A DNA stretch of 64,000 bases from Croceibacterium salegens. Its GTDB lineage: Bacteria > Pseudomonadota > Alphaproteobacteria > Sphingomonadales > Sphingomonadaceae. The stretch lies in contig NZ_WTYM01000041.1 of assembly GCF_009827435.1 (NCBI RefSeq), forward strand, positions 35,091-99,090, in the 5' to 3' direction. The translations under genes and the position numbers were made by a program. Below are positions 56,543 through 64,000 of this stretch, piece after piece (positions within the stretch are counted from its first letter, which is position 1; each line of letters begins with the position of its first letter). The notes below the pieces were generated by a model. It was not told where the DNA came from. It was given only the letters and a program-made list of their open reading frames with translations, and made no database searches.

Positions 56543-57579
56543 TGTCGCTGCCCCTGCTGCCGACCTCGCTGGTCGGCTCGTACGCCCAGCCCGAGTGGCT
56601 GATCGACCGCGCCAAGCTCGCCGGCCGCTTCCCGCCGCGCACGCGGATGAAGGAGTTGTGGCGCATCCCCGAGGAGTTCCTCGAGGAAGCGTGGGACGAT
56701 GCGACGATCTACGCCATCGCCGAACAGGAGCGCGCCGGGCTCGACATCATCACCGACGGCGAGATGCGCCGCGAGAGCTATTCGAACCGCTTCGCCACCG
56801 CGCTCGACGGCGTGGACATGGACAACAACGGCACCGCGCTCGACCGTTCGGGCGAGCCGGTTCCGGTGCCTCGCGTGGTCGGGCCGATCAGCCGCCGCCA
56901 CGCCGTGCAGGTGCGCGACGTGCAGTTCATGCGCGAGCACACCAGCCCCGGCAAGGCGATCAAGATTACCGTGCCCGGCCCCTTCACCATGAGCCAGCAG
57001 GCGCAGGACGACTACTATGACGATCCGGCGGCGCTCGCGCTGGCCTATGCCGGCGCGGTCAACGAGGAGATCAAGGACCTGTTCGCCGCCGGCGCCGACG
57101 TGGTCCAGCTTGACGAACCCTACATGCAGGCGCGGCCCGACAAGGCGCGGGCCTATGGCCTGCAGGCGCTCGAACGCGCGCTCGAAGGCGTGACCGGCAC
57201 GACCGCGCTGCACATCTGCTTCGGCTATGCCCACCTGATCCACGAGCGGCCCGAAGGGTACAGCTTCCTGCCCGAGCTTTCGGCCAGCGACGTCCAGCAG
57301 ATCTCGATCGAGACCGCGCAGTCGAACCTCGACACTGCAGTGCTCGAAACGCTGCCCGGCAAAACGATCATCCTCGGCGTGCTCGACCTCTCGACCCACG
57401 CGGTCGAGGAGCCCGAGACCGTCGCCGCGCGGATCCGCAAGGGGCTGGCGCACGTGCCGGCGGAGAAGATCATCGTCGCGCCCGACTGCGGCCTCAAGTA
57501 CCTCCCGCGCGAGGTCGCCTTCGGCAAGATGAAGGCAATGGCCGACGGGGCCGCGATCGTCCGCGCCGAGCTGGCGTAA
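56542..57579 (+). CDS. MetE-C-terminal-like metal-dependent alkyltransferase, copy 1
   Basis: A 345-residue protein equal to the C-terminal half of cobalamin-independent methionine synthase. The zinc site is complete: His224-x-Cys226 (ALHICFGYAH), Glu257 (QISIETAQ), Cys316 (APDCGLKYL). It lacks the N-terminal substrate-binding half and is not expected to make methionine alone. The family includes epoxyalkane:CoM transferases. Its ATG overlaps the TGA of the VOC gene. It may act on a methyl, alkyl or epoxide intermediate. Confidence 0.85.
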   Translation: MSLPLLPTSLVGSYAQPEWLIDRAKLAGRFPPRTRMKELWRIPEEFLEEAWDDATIYAIAEQERAGLDIITDGEMRRESYSNRFATALDGVDMDNNGTALDRSGEPVPVPRVVGPISRRHAVQVRDVQFMREHTSPGKAIKITVPGPFTMSQQAQDDYYDDPAALALAYAGAVNEEIKDLFAAGADVVQLDEPYMQARPDKARAYGLQALERALEGVTGTTALHICFGYAHLIHERPEGYSFLPELSASDVQQISIETAQSNLDTAVLETLPGKTIILGVLDLSTHAVEEPETVAARIRKGLAHVPAEKIIVAPDCGLKYLPREVAFGKMKAMADGAAIVRAELA

Positions 57580-57580
57580 G

Positions 57581-58702
57581 GTGGGCAGTTTCCGGACCAC
57601 CCACACCGGCAGCCTGCCGCGGCCGGACTACCTGCTCGACCTCATGTTCGCCCGCGAGGCCGGCGAAACGGTTGCGGATGAAGCGCTTGATGAGGCTATC
57701 GAACGCGCCGCCGAACACGTCGTGGCGCGGCAGAAGCAGGCCGGGATCACCGTCGTGGGCGACGGCGAGATGTCGAAGCCGAGCTATGCCACCTACATCA
57801 AGCATCGCCTGTCGGGCTTCGGCGGGGAGGCCGGGCAGTACGAGTTCCAGGACCTCGAGGAATTTCCCGGCGCCAAGGCCCAGGTCTTCGGCAACAGGGG
57901 CCGCGCCAAGCGCTCGGCCCCGGCCTGCACCGCGCCGATCGAGGTCATCGACATGGACGCCCCGCGCGAGGATGCCGAGCGGCTCAATCGCATCGCCGGG
58001 GACCACGAAACCTTCATGTCCGCCGCCAGCCCGGGGGTGACCGCGCTGTTCTTCCCCAACCAGTACTACGCCAGCGACGAGGAATACGTCTTCGCCCTCG
58101 CCGAAGGGCTGCGCCACGAATACGAGACCATCGCCGCGGCGGGCATCACGCTGCAGGTCGACTGCCCGGACCTCGCCATGGGCCGCCACGTGCAGTTCAC
58201 TCACCTCAGCCTCGAGGATTTCCGCAAGCGGATCGGCATGAACATCGCCGCGCTCAACCACGCGCTGCGCAACATTGCGCCCGAGCAGCTGCGCATGCAC
58301 CTGTGCTGGGGCAACTACCCCGGCCCGCACCACTGCGACGTGGACCTCGCCGAGATCGCCGACATCGTCTGGTCGGCCCGCCCGCAGACCGTGCTGCTCG
58401 AAGGCGCCAACCCGCGCCACGCGCACGAGTTCGCATTCTTCGAGGAGCACCCGCTGCCCGAGGGCAAGATCCTCTGCCCCGGCATGATCGAGCCGCAGAG
58501 CCCGTACATCGAGCATCCCGACCTCATAGCCCAGCGCATCGGCCGCTACGCCGACCTGCTCGGGCGCGAGCGGGTCATGGCCGGGGTCGACTGCGGCTTC
58601 TCGGTCCACGCCGGCAGCAACACCGTCGATGCCGAAGTCGTCTGGGCCAAGCTCGCCGCTTTGGTGCAAGGCGCAGAAATTGCGGGCAAGCGCTACACCT
58701 AA
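57581..58702 (+). CDS. MetE-C-terminal-like metal-dependent alkyltransferase, copy 2
   Basis: A 373-residue paralogue of the preceding protein, starting at GTG one base after its stop. RTTHTGSLPRPDYLL is the family N-terminus. The ligands are again complete: His240-x-Cys242 (MHLCWGNYPGPHH), Glu274 and Cys338 (GVDCGF). The two copies differ strongly, so they may form a heteromer or act in succession. It resembles EtnE-type alkyltransferase openings. Confidence 0.85.
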   Translation: MGSFRTTHTGSLPRPDYLLDLMFAREAGETVADEALDEAIERAAEHVVARQKQAGITVVGDGEMSKPSYATYIKHRLSGFGGEAGQYEFQDLEEFPGAKAQVFGNRGRAKRSAPACTAPIEVIDMDAPREDAERLNRIAGDHETFMSAASPGVTALFFPNQYYASDEEYVFALAEGLRHEYETIAAAGITLQVDCPDLAMGRHVQFTHLSLEDFRKRIGMNIAALNHALRNIAPEQLRMHLCWGNYPGPHHCDVDLAEIADIVWSARPQTVLLEGANPRHAHEFAFFEEHPLPEGKILCPGMIEPQSPYIEHPDLIAQRIGRYADLLGRERVMAGVDCGFSVHAGSNTVDAEVVWAKLAALVQGAEIAGKRYT

Positions 58703-58783
58703 CCCCTTTCCGTCCGCGACGAATTGCGTGTATTCTGCGACCAATACCGAGTCCTGAGCGCAATTTCCGAGGGAGAGGAAACC

Positions 58784-59404
58784 ATGCGGTTCTCGCATTT
58801 AGTCGCTGCAAGCGTTTCGCTGCTGCTGCCGCTCGCGGCAACGGCGCAGGACGCACCACCGCCGCCCGAACCGGCGGCTGACGGCGCCGTCCCGGCCGAA
58901 GCCCCGCCACCGCCCGAGGCAACGACGGCCTTCAAGCAGGACAAGCCCTGCATGGAGAAGGTGTCCGACGAGCTCATCTACTCGTTCGGCGAAGTCACCG
59001 CCTGGCCCGACGACGGCGTCGAAATGTACACGCCGAGCGGTGTGGAGATTCTCGGCCACCCTGTCGCCTATGTACTGGTCAAGCACGGCGGCGATGGCGG
59101 CAAGATCGACGAACTCGACTACCGGCTGCAGGGAATGCAGCGCAAGGTCGGCACGCCGCACGATTCCGAGCTGCTCAAGGCCTTCGACAAGGAGTTCAAG
59201 GGGGCCGATTGCGCCAAGGCGACGCAAAGCACCTGCGGGGTGATCTACAAGGCCGACCAGCCCTTCACCGGGGCCGAAATCGGCTCGGGGGAAATCGACG
59301 TCGGCCGCAGCGCCAAGGGCCCCAAGCTCGCCATGGTCAACGCCGACTACAACCTGAGCGATGCCGACCCGGTGTTCCTCGCCTGCTTCTATCGCGGCAA
59401 GTAA
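58784..59404 (+). CDS. Hypothetical secreted protein (206 residues)
   Basis: A signal peptide (HLVAASVSLLLPLAATAQ) is followed by a proline-rich linker (APPPPEPAADG ... PPPPEA) and a domain with four cysteines (KPCMEK, ADCAK, STCGV, LACFY) and a GDGGKIDELDYRLQ stretch. GGGAGAGGAA precedes ATG. Function unknown; likely periplasmic. It ends 53 bases before tRNA-Leu. Confidence 0.7.
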   Translation: MRFSHLVAASVSLLLPLAATAQDAPPPPEPAADGAVPAEAPPPPEATTAFKQDKPCMEKVSDELIYSFGEVTAWPDDGVEMYTPSGVEILGHPVAYVLVKHGGDGGKIDELDYRLQGMQRKVGTPHDSELLKAFDKEFKGADCAKATQSTCGVIYKADQPFTGAEIGSGEIDVGRSAKGPKLAMVNADYNLSDADPVFLACFYRGK

Positions 59405-59457
59405 CCCGCGCGCACCGCTGGCAAGCCGCCGCCGAAGCGGCTAGGCCTGCCCGCGTG

Positions 59458-59542
59458 GCGGGTGTGGCGGAATGGTAGACGCCGGGGACTTAAAATCCCC
59501 TGAGCCTTGCTCGTGTGGGTTCGAGTCCCACCGCCCGCACCA
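59458..59542 (+). tRNA. tRNA-Leu(TAA)
   Basis: An 85-base tRNA with CCA encoded. The acceptor stem is GCGGGTG/CGCCCGC with one G-U pair, the anticodon stem GGGGA/TCCCC encloses the loop CTTAAAA with TAA at 59491-59493, a long class-II variable arm is present, and TTCGAGTC is the T-loop. It decodes UUA. Confidence 0.97.
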
Positions 59543-59756
59543 CGTATTTCAATGGTTTGGCCGGCGGGATCCGGGCGGTCGCTGGATGCGCCGGTGACCG
59601 CGTGTAATCTTGGTGCAATCGCGACGGGAATCTGACCCTCACCCAGCGCCAGCTAATGGGTGGAAAGCGGAACTTCCGCGTAGGCATTTGAGCAACCAAC
59701 CTGCTCGGCGCCACAGGGCGGCGGGAGTTCCGCAACGATTCCTGAATGCTTGGTAA

Positions 59757-59792
59757 ATCGGCCGCCATTGGAAATCCAAGATGGCGGCCGAT
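59757..59792 (-). terminator. Strong hairpin after the DUF1254 gene
   Basis: ATCGGCCGCCAT and ATGGCGGCCGAT form a 12-bp stem with an inner TGG/CCA extension. It lies 37 bases after the stop of the minus-strand DUF1254 gene and is likely its terminator; on the plus strand it is followed by CCTTTCG. Confidence 0.65.
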
Positions 59793-59829
59793 CCTTTCGT
59801 CTGCCCTGCGGAGGCCGACGTCAGCGGGG

Positions 59830-61254
59830 TCAATCGATCTTTTCGAAATCTCCGATGGTGAAGCTCTTGTCGAAGAAGGCTTCGAGCGGCGCATACAGGC
59901 GGAAGTATACGAACCACCCGTCGGTCCCGACGGTCTTCATATGGTTGCTCTCGAACCCCTCGGGCGCACTCGCACCGATGTAGAGGTCGACACTACCGTC
60001 GTCGTTGTACTTGAGCTGGTCCATCCGGCTGTCGAGGCTGGCCGAAGGGATATCCGTACCGCCGTTGTTGTACGGCAGGCGCGTGGCCTCGCTGTACAGC
60101 GTCAGCGACCAGAACTGCCCGACCGGGACGCCTGCCGGGACGTGGAGCTTGTAGCTCTTGTCCGCCCGCAATAACGCGCCGTCGCTGTCGCGCTTGGTGG
60201 TCATGTAGACCTGGCCCTTACCGACCACGGGATTGACCATGCCCTGCGACGAGGTGACGGCTTCGTAGAACCAGATGCCGCGCTCATCTAGCTCGATCTT
60301 CTCGGCGGTGATCTGCGGCACCGTGAAGTCGAAGCTCTTGTACCAGCTCGTGCCCGGCCAATAAGGCTCGGCGAAGCGCGGGTTGATCTGCATGTTGCGC
60401 AGCATCAGCTCGCCCAGCGCGGCACCCTGCTTGAGGATCCTCTGCTGGCGTGCGTCGGGATCGAACGGCTTGCCCTTGGCGATGCCGAGCGGCTCGACCA
60501 TCGCAGCCAGGCCCTTGTCCTGCTCGCGCGTCGGTTCCTCCTGGTAGAGGTCGCTGAGCAGCTTCCAGAAGCCGAGGCCGCGCGGAGCGGTAGCTGCCCA
60601 CTCGGGGTCGACGCCCTGGATCACGCGGATCGGCTGCAGTTCTCCGCCGGCATGCCCGACCTTGAAGTCCCTCTTGATGGTGTCCACCACCTCGGGCGAG
60701 GGGTTGAGGATGCGGATGCCGGTGAAGAAGTTGTTGGTTTCCGACTTGAGCGTGAAATCCGCCATGCCCTGGTAGTCGGCTTCGTCATGGTCGGGACCGA
60801 TGACGATGTAGGTGCCGCCCTGGCCCTGGTCGGGCCCCGTCTGGCCGATGTCGGCCAACGGACGCTGCCACAAATCCATCAGCATGCCCGCCATTTCGGC
60901 CTTCGGCGTCTGCACGATGACCGGCCCGTCCTGCAGGCTGCAGAAGTTGATCACGTAAGGCGTGGTGAGGTTGGCGGTCAGGATGCCACGCTTCTCGTTG
61001 AGCGAGGTGTAGACCACGAAATCGCCGAGATTGCGCGCATCGAAGGCTTCGGCCTGCGCCACGCCCCACTGCTTGAACGAGACCGCGGGCGTGGCCCAGA
61101 TGTAGGCCTGGCAGGCGCGTTGGAAATCCAGGATGTCGTACAGCATGTCGATGCTGTCGTCGGTGGTGAAGTTGTGCTCGATCGTGACCGGGCCATAGGG
61201 CGTCTCGACGACCTCGTCCCCTATGAGGGCTGCGTTTTCCAGTTGCTTGGCCAT
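59830..61254 (-). CDS. DUF1254/DUF1214 protein
   Basis: A 474-residue protein with an N-terminal DUF1254 domain (DILDFQRACQAYIWATPAVS, PYVINFCSLQDGPVIVQTP) and a C-terminal DUF1214 domain (KSYKLHVPAGVPVGQFWSLTLYS). No signal peptide is visible, though many relatives have one. The biochemical role is unknown. It lies 122 bases from the AraC regulator on the same strand. Confidence 0.88.
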   Translation of the reverse strand: MAKQLENAALIGDEVVETPYGPVTIEHNFTTDDSIDMLYDILDFQRACQAYIWATPAVSFKQWGVAQAEAFDARNLGDFVVYTSLNEKRGILTANLTTPYVINFCSLQDGPVIVQTPKAEMAGMLMDLWQRPLADIGQTGPDQGQGGTYIVIGPDHDEADYQGMADFTLKSETNNFFTGIRILNPSPEVVDTIKRDFKVGHAGGELQPIRVIQGVDPEWAATAPRGLGFWKLLSDLYQEEPTREQDKGLAAMVEPLGIAKGKPFDPDARQQRILKQGAALGELMLRNMQINPRFAEPYWPGTSWYKSFDFTVPQITAEKIELDERGIWFYEAVTSSQGMVNPVVGKGQVYMTTKRDSDGALLRADKSYKLHVPAGVPVGQFWSLTLYSEATRLPYNNGGTDIPSASLDSRMDQLKYNDDGSVDLYIGASAPEGFESNHMKTVGTDGWFVYFRLYAPLEAFFDKSFTIGDFEKID

Positions 61255-61376
61255 GGGTGCTCTCCTTGTCAGTATTGACTGCGCCGAGCGACCCGATGCT
61301 GCTTCACGCGCTTTCGGTTGGCGGTTGGATGATGCGCACCGGACAGCGCGGGTACTGTGCGGCCTGCGTCAATTTC

Positions 61377-62381
61377 TTATGCGAAATGCGTCAAACCCTC
61401 GGGATCCCGCGTAATCGAACGCGATCGCGCCAGAGTCTGTGAAGGCAATTCGCCGAACAATTCCTTGTACCATCCCGACATCCTGCCCAGCTCGCTCATG
61501 CCCCAGCGATTGGAAATCAGCGTGATCGTGCAGCGGGCTTCAGCTTCGGTCGCGAGATCGTGCCGGATGCGGTTGAGCCGCAATTTGCGGACGTAGGACT
61601 GGGGACTCTCGTCGAGCACGTCGACAAAGGCGCGCTGGAGTGTGCGGTGCGAGGTGAAGGCGGCTCGCGCCATGGCACTGACTGTCAGCGGTTCTTCAAG
61701 ATTGCCGTCGATGAAATCGCGCGCACGCCGCACGATCTGGCCATGCCTGCGCGCTGTCGAAATGCCGATCGGCAGGCGCGGCTCGCGAGCGAGGTGGACG
61801 ATCAGGCTTTCGAGCAGTTTGTTCGCCAGCGCCTTGCCCCGTCCGCCTCCCAGCGCTCCCTGATGATGGATCGCCGCGAACCCGCCGCGGAGCGTCTCGG
61901 CCCTCCTGCTCGCCATTCGGTTGCCGCTGATGCCTGTGCCGCCGAGCTGCCGGGTATCCAGCACCAGGCCCATCTCGCCCGCGATCGCTTCGAGATGTTC
62001 CCCGGACAGCGTCGCGGTGCCGTAAAGCGTTCCGGGCCGGTAGAAGGCTTCGTGAGTGTCTCCCGCCCCGAACACGCCGACAGCGAAGCTGCCGACCTCG
62101 TTCAGCCAGTGGCGCGTGCCAGGTGCTGCGCTCAGCAACACGCCAATCGTGATCATCGTTTCGGATAACGGGCCGGACAATCCGACATGGCCGTCGATCG
62201 ACCCCGAACTGTAGGTGATGCCGTCGAGCTGCGCGAAAGCCAGAGAACCCGTAATCGGCGCACGTGAAAGCTGCACGACGTCGAGACCCGCACCGAGGAC
62301 CGCATCATGGAGGTCTTCGATGTTGCCGATTTCTATCCGGCCCCAGGTGGGACTTGTAGCAGACAGCGCCGCAGTCGCCAT
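61377..62381 (-). CDS. AraC family transcriptional regulator
   Basis: A 334-residue regulator. The C-terminal 100 residues have the double helix-turn-helix with MARAAFTSHRTLQRAFVDVLDESPQSYVRKLRLNRIRHDL. The N-terminal domain is of unknown ligand. GGGAAG precedes the ATG at 62381; the longer frame is not needed. It lies just upstream of the DUF1254 gene, and is probably its activator. Confidence 0.85.
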   Translation of the reverse strand: MATAALSATSPTWGRIEIGNIEDLHDAVLGAGLDVVQLSRAPITGSLAFAQLDGITYSSGSIDGHVGLSGPLSETMITIGVLLSAAPGTRHWLNEVGSFAVGVFGAGDTHEAFYRPGTLYGTATLSGEHLEAIAGEMGLVLDTRQLGGTGISGNRMASRRAETLRGGFAAIHHQGALGGGRGKALANKLLESLIVHLAREPRLPIGISTARRHGQIVRRARDFIDGNLEEPLTVSAMARAAFTSHRTLQRAFVDVLDESPQSYVRKLRLNRIRHDLATEAEARCTITLISNRWGMSELGRMSGWYKELFGELPSQTLARSRSITRDPEGLTHFA

Positions 62382-62573
62382 CTTCTTCCCTTTGGCCAAG
62401 CCTAGCTGGGAGACATCTGAGGAATATCGGGGGAATTCCCGAGGGGTCGAGGTGCGGACTCGATTGAGCACCGTACGGTTGGGCGGGAATTTACGAGTTC
62501 GGGCCGCCCAATGCTTCGTACGCTGGTTCGGAAAACACGGGGTTGAAATTTCCTACTTCAGCAAATGGGTCGT

Positions 62574-62613
62574 TAGCGGAAAGTCCGGTTTGCGACCGGA
62601 CGTTTCGCTAAAG
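62574..62613. repeat. Imperfect 15-bp inverted repeat
   Basis: AGCGGAAAGTCCGGT and ACCGGACGTTTCGCT pair with two mismatches around TTGCG. It lies in the 287-base gap between the AraC gene and the aldehyde dehydrogenase gene, both on the minus strand, and may be a terminator or a repeat-family member. Confidence 0.55.
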
Positions 62614-62668
62614 AGTCTACGATCGTGACGGAATGGTACGCACCTAGGCCTGCGACCCGGCGCCACCC

Positions 62669-64000
62669 TCAGATCGGATAGTGCCCCGGCTCGGTTTCGA
62701 AGGTGATCCAGCGCAGTTCGGTGAAGGCGTCGATGCCGGCCTTGCCGCCGAAGCGGCCGTAGCCCGAGGCTTTCATGCCGCCGAACGGCATCTGCGGTTC
62801 GTCCGACACCGTGCTGGCGTTGACGTGGCAGATGCCCGACTGGATCTGGCGGGCGACCTTGATGCCGCGCGCGGTGTCGGTGGTGAAGACCGCGGCGGAG
62901 AGGCCGTATTCGGTGTCGTTGGCGAGCTCGATCGCGTGCGCCTCGTCGCGGGCGCGGGCGATGCCGACGACCGGGCCGAAGCTCTCGTCGCGGAACAGCT
63001 TCATATCGGGCGTGACCTTGTCGACGAGGTGCGCGGGCATGAGCACGTTCTCGGTCGTCTCGCCGCCGGTCAGCAGCACCGCGCCCTTGGCCAGCGCGTC
63101 GTCGATCAGCGCGTAGCACTTGTCGACCGTCTTAGTGTCGACCACCGCGCCGAGCGGGGTGTTGCCCGCCACCGGGTTGCCGACCGGCATCGATTTCACC
63201 TTGGCGGCGAACTTTTCCGCGAAGGCGTCGGCCACGCTCTCGACCACGATGATGCGCTCGGTCGACATGCAGATCTGGCCCTGGTTCATGTAGGCGCCGA
63301 ACGCGGCGGCCTTGACCGCCTCGTCGAGATCGGCGTCCTCGAGCACCACCATCGGCGCCTTGCCGCCGAGTTCGAGCAGCACCGGCTTGAGGTGCTCGGC
63401 GGCCCGTTTGGCGATGATCTTGCCGACCGCGGTCGAGCCGGTGAAGTTGATGCGCCGAACCTCGGGCGCGTCGATCAGCGCGCCGACGACTTCGGCGGCA
63501 TCCTCGGGGGCGTTGGTGACGGAGTTGACCACGCCTTCGGGGAAGCCGGCCTCGGCGAAGGCCTCGATGATCAGCTCGTGGGTGCGCGGGCAGGTCTCGC
63601 TGGCCTTGAGGATCACGGCGTTGCCGCAGGCGAGCGGCACGGCGATGGCGCGCACGCCGAGGATGATCGGGGCGTTCCACGGGGCGATGCCGAGCATCAC
63701 GCCGACCGGCTCGCGCAGCGCCATGGCGATGGTGCCTTCATGGTCCGAAGGGATGACCTCGCCGGCAATCTGCGTGGTCAGCGCAGCCGCCTCGCGCACC
63801 ATTCCGGCGGCGAGCGCGAGGTTGAACATCGCCCAGCCTGCCGTGGCCCCGATCTCGCCCATCATCGCGGCGACGAATTCGTCCTTCTTGGCCATCAGCG
63901 CATCGGCCGCCTTGCTGAGCACCGCGCGCCGCGCGTTGGGGCCCATCTTCGACCACTGGGCGAACCCGGCCTGCGCCTTCGCGGCGATCGCCGGGATGTC
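62669..64000 (-). CDS. Aldehyde dehydrogenase (5' partial)
   Basis: The frame is open to base 64000, so the N-terminus is outside the window; about 443 residues are visible. PWNAPIILGVRAIAVPLACGNAVILKASE binds NAD, LELGGKAPMVVLEDADLDEAV carries the catalytic Glu, and GQICMSTERIIV the catalytic Cys. It ends EPGHYPI. It would oxidise an aldehyde to an acid; a salicylaldehyde/vanillin-type branch is possible. Confidence 0.9.
   Translation of the reverse strand, partial: DIPAIAAKAQAGFAQWSKMGPNARRAVLSKAADALMAKKDEFVAAMMGEIGATAGWAMFNLALAAGMVREAAALTTQIAGEVIPSDHEGTIAMALREPVGVMLGIAPWNAPIILGVRAIAVPLACGNAVILKASETCPRTHELIIEAFAEAGFPEGVVNSVTNAPEDAAEVVGALIDAPEVRRINFTGSTAVGKIIAKRAAEHLKPVLLELGGKAPMVVLEDADLDEAVKAAAFGAYMNQGQICMSTERIIVVESVADAFAEKFAAKVKSMPVGNPVAGNTPLGAVVDTKTVDKCYALIDDALAKGAVLLTGGETTENVLMPAHLVDKVTPDMKLFRDESFGPVVGIARARDEAHAIELANDTEYGLSAAVFTTDTARGIKVARQIQSGICHVNASTVSDEPQMPFGGMKASGYGRFGGKAGIDAFTELRWITFETEPGHYPI

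Noticed and set aside
56542..58702. Calling the MetE-like pair metE (methionine synthase)
   Set aside because: Both are half-length and lack the N-terminal folate-binding half, and the catabolic context does not suit methionine synthesis.
59458..59542. tRNA-Leu as an integration site for a mobile island
   Set aside because: No integrase, excisionase or repeated 3' tRNA end was seen within the window.
59490..59894. Minus-strand frame containing AVGLEPTRAR
   Set aside because: This is the familiar false peptide from reading the complement of a leucine/serine tRNA; it overlaps tRNA-Leu(TAA) and the DUF1254 end.

Overview
The window is a 64 kb chromosomal segment of a high-GC alphaproteobacterium, most probably a member of Sphingomonadales (Erythrobacteraceae or Novosphingobium-like). 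The basis is protein style and order: a rpe-heparinase II/III-purH block, a DUF2141 protein, a large TonB-dependent receptor facing an MFS transporter, many oxidative catabolic enzymes, and small intergenic palindromes built on CATTGCGAG/CTCGCAATG. The assignment is from recalled family resemblance, not from a search. No rRNA, CRISPR array, integrase, transposase or phage gene was seen. One tRNA gene, tRNA-Leu(TAA), is present.

Region 1 (1-8.8 kb): the end of an ABC-2 permease, an exported MsrB, a minus-strand trio (FAD oxidoreductase, GtrA-like protein, large GT-C/STT3-like membrane protein), a double-PilZ protein, an M20 amidohydrolase and a Wzx-like flippase. This is an envelope or glycan theme.

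Region 2 (8.8-14.4 kb): a compact lipid-headgroup block. It holds a LicC-like nucleotidyltransferase, a HIT protein, a CDP-alcohol phosphatidyltransferase with an extra N-terminal region, a DAG-kinase-fold lipid kinase, a protein that looks like a bacterial Tam41-type CDP-DAG synthase, and a MobA-like nucleotidyltransferase. The last three are translationally coupled. Together they could make phosphatidic acid, then CDP-diacylglycerol, then a headgroup-bearing lipid.

Region 3 (14.5-28.5 kb): housekeeping genes: rpe, heparinase-like, purH, exported msrA, a Zur/Fur regulator, dxs, a small DgkA, a DEAD-box helicase, an FKBP isomerase, a POT peptide transporter beside a GntR/YtrA regulator, and ihfB.

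Region 4 (28.5-58.7 kb): a large, apparently uncharacterised catabolic island. A TonB receptor and an MFS permease would bring substrate in. Oxidising enzymes (CmcJ/NvfI-like, FAD monooxygenase, P450, GMC oxidoreductase, phytoene-desaturase-like protein, two SDRs, a HIBADH-type dehydrogenase), hydrolases (two serine beta-lactamase-fold esterases, two MBL-fold hydrolases), NTF2-like and CMD proteins, CoA enzymes (CaiB-type CoA-transferase, citryl-CoA-lyase-like protein) and a pair of MetE-C-terminal-like metal alkyltransferases would process it. Many activities occur twice. REP-like palindromes sit in gaps inside the operons, and CTAACG/CGTTAG operator-like repeats sit at a divergent promoter. 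The substrate cannot be read from sequence; a cyclic, oxygenated lipid- or terpenoid-like compound is a guess.

Region 5 (58.7-64 kb): a secreted hypothetical protein, tRNA-Leu(TAA), a DUF1254/DUF1214 protein, an AraC regulator and an aldehyde dehydrogenase cut by the window end.
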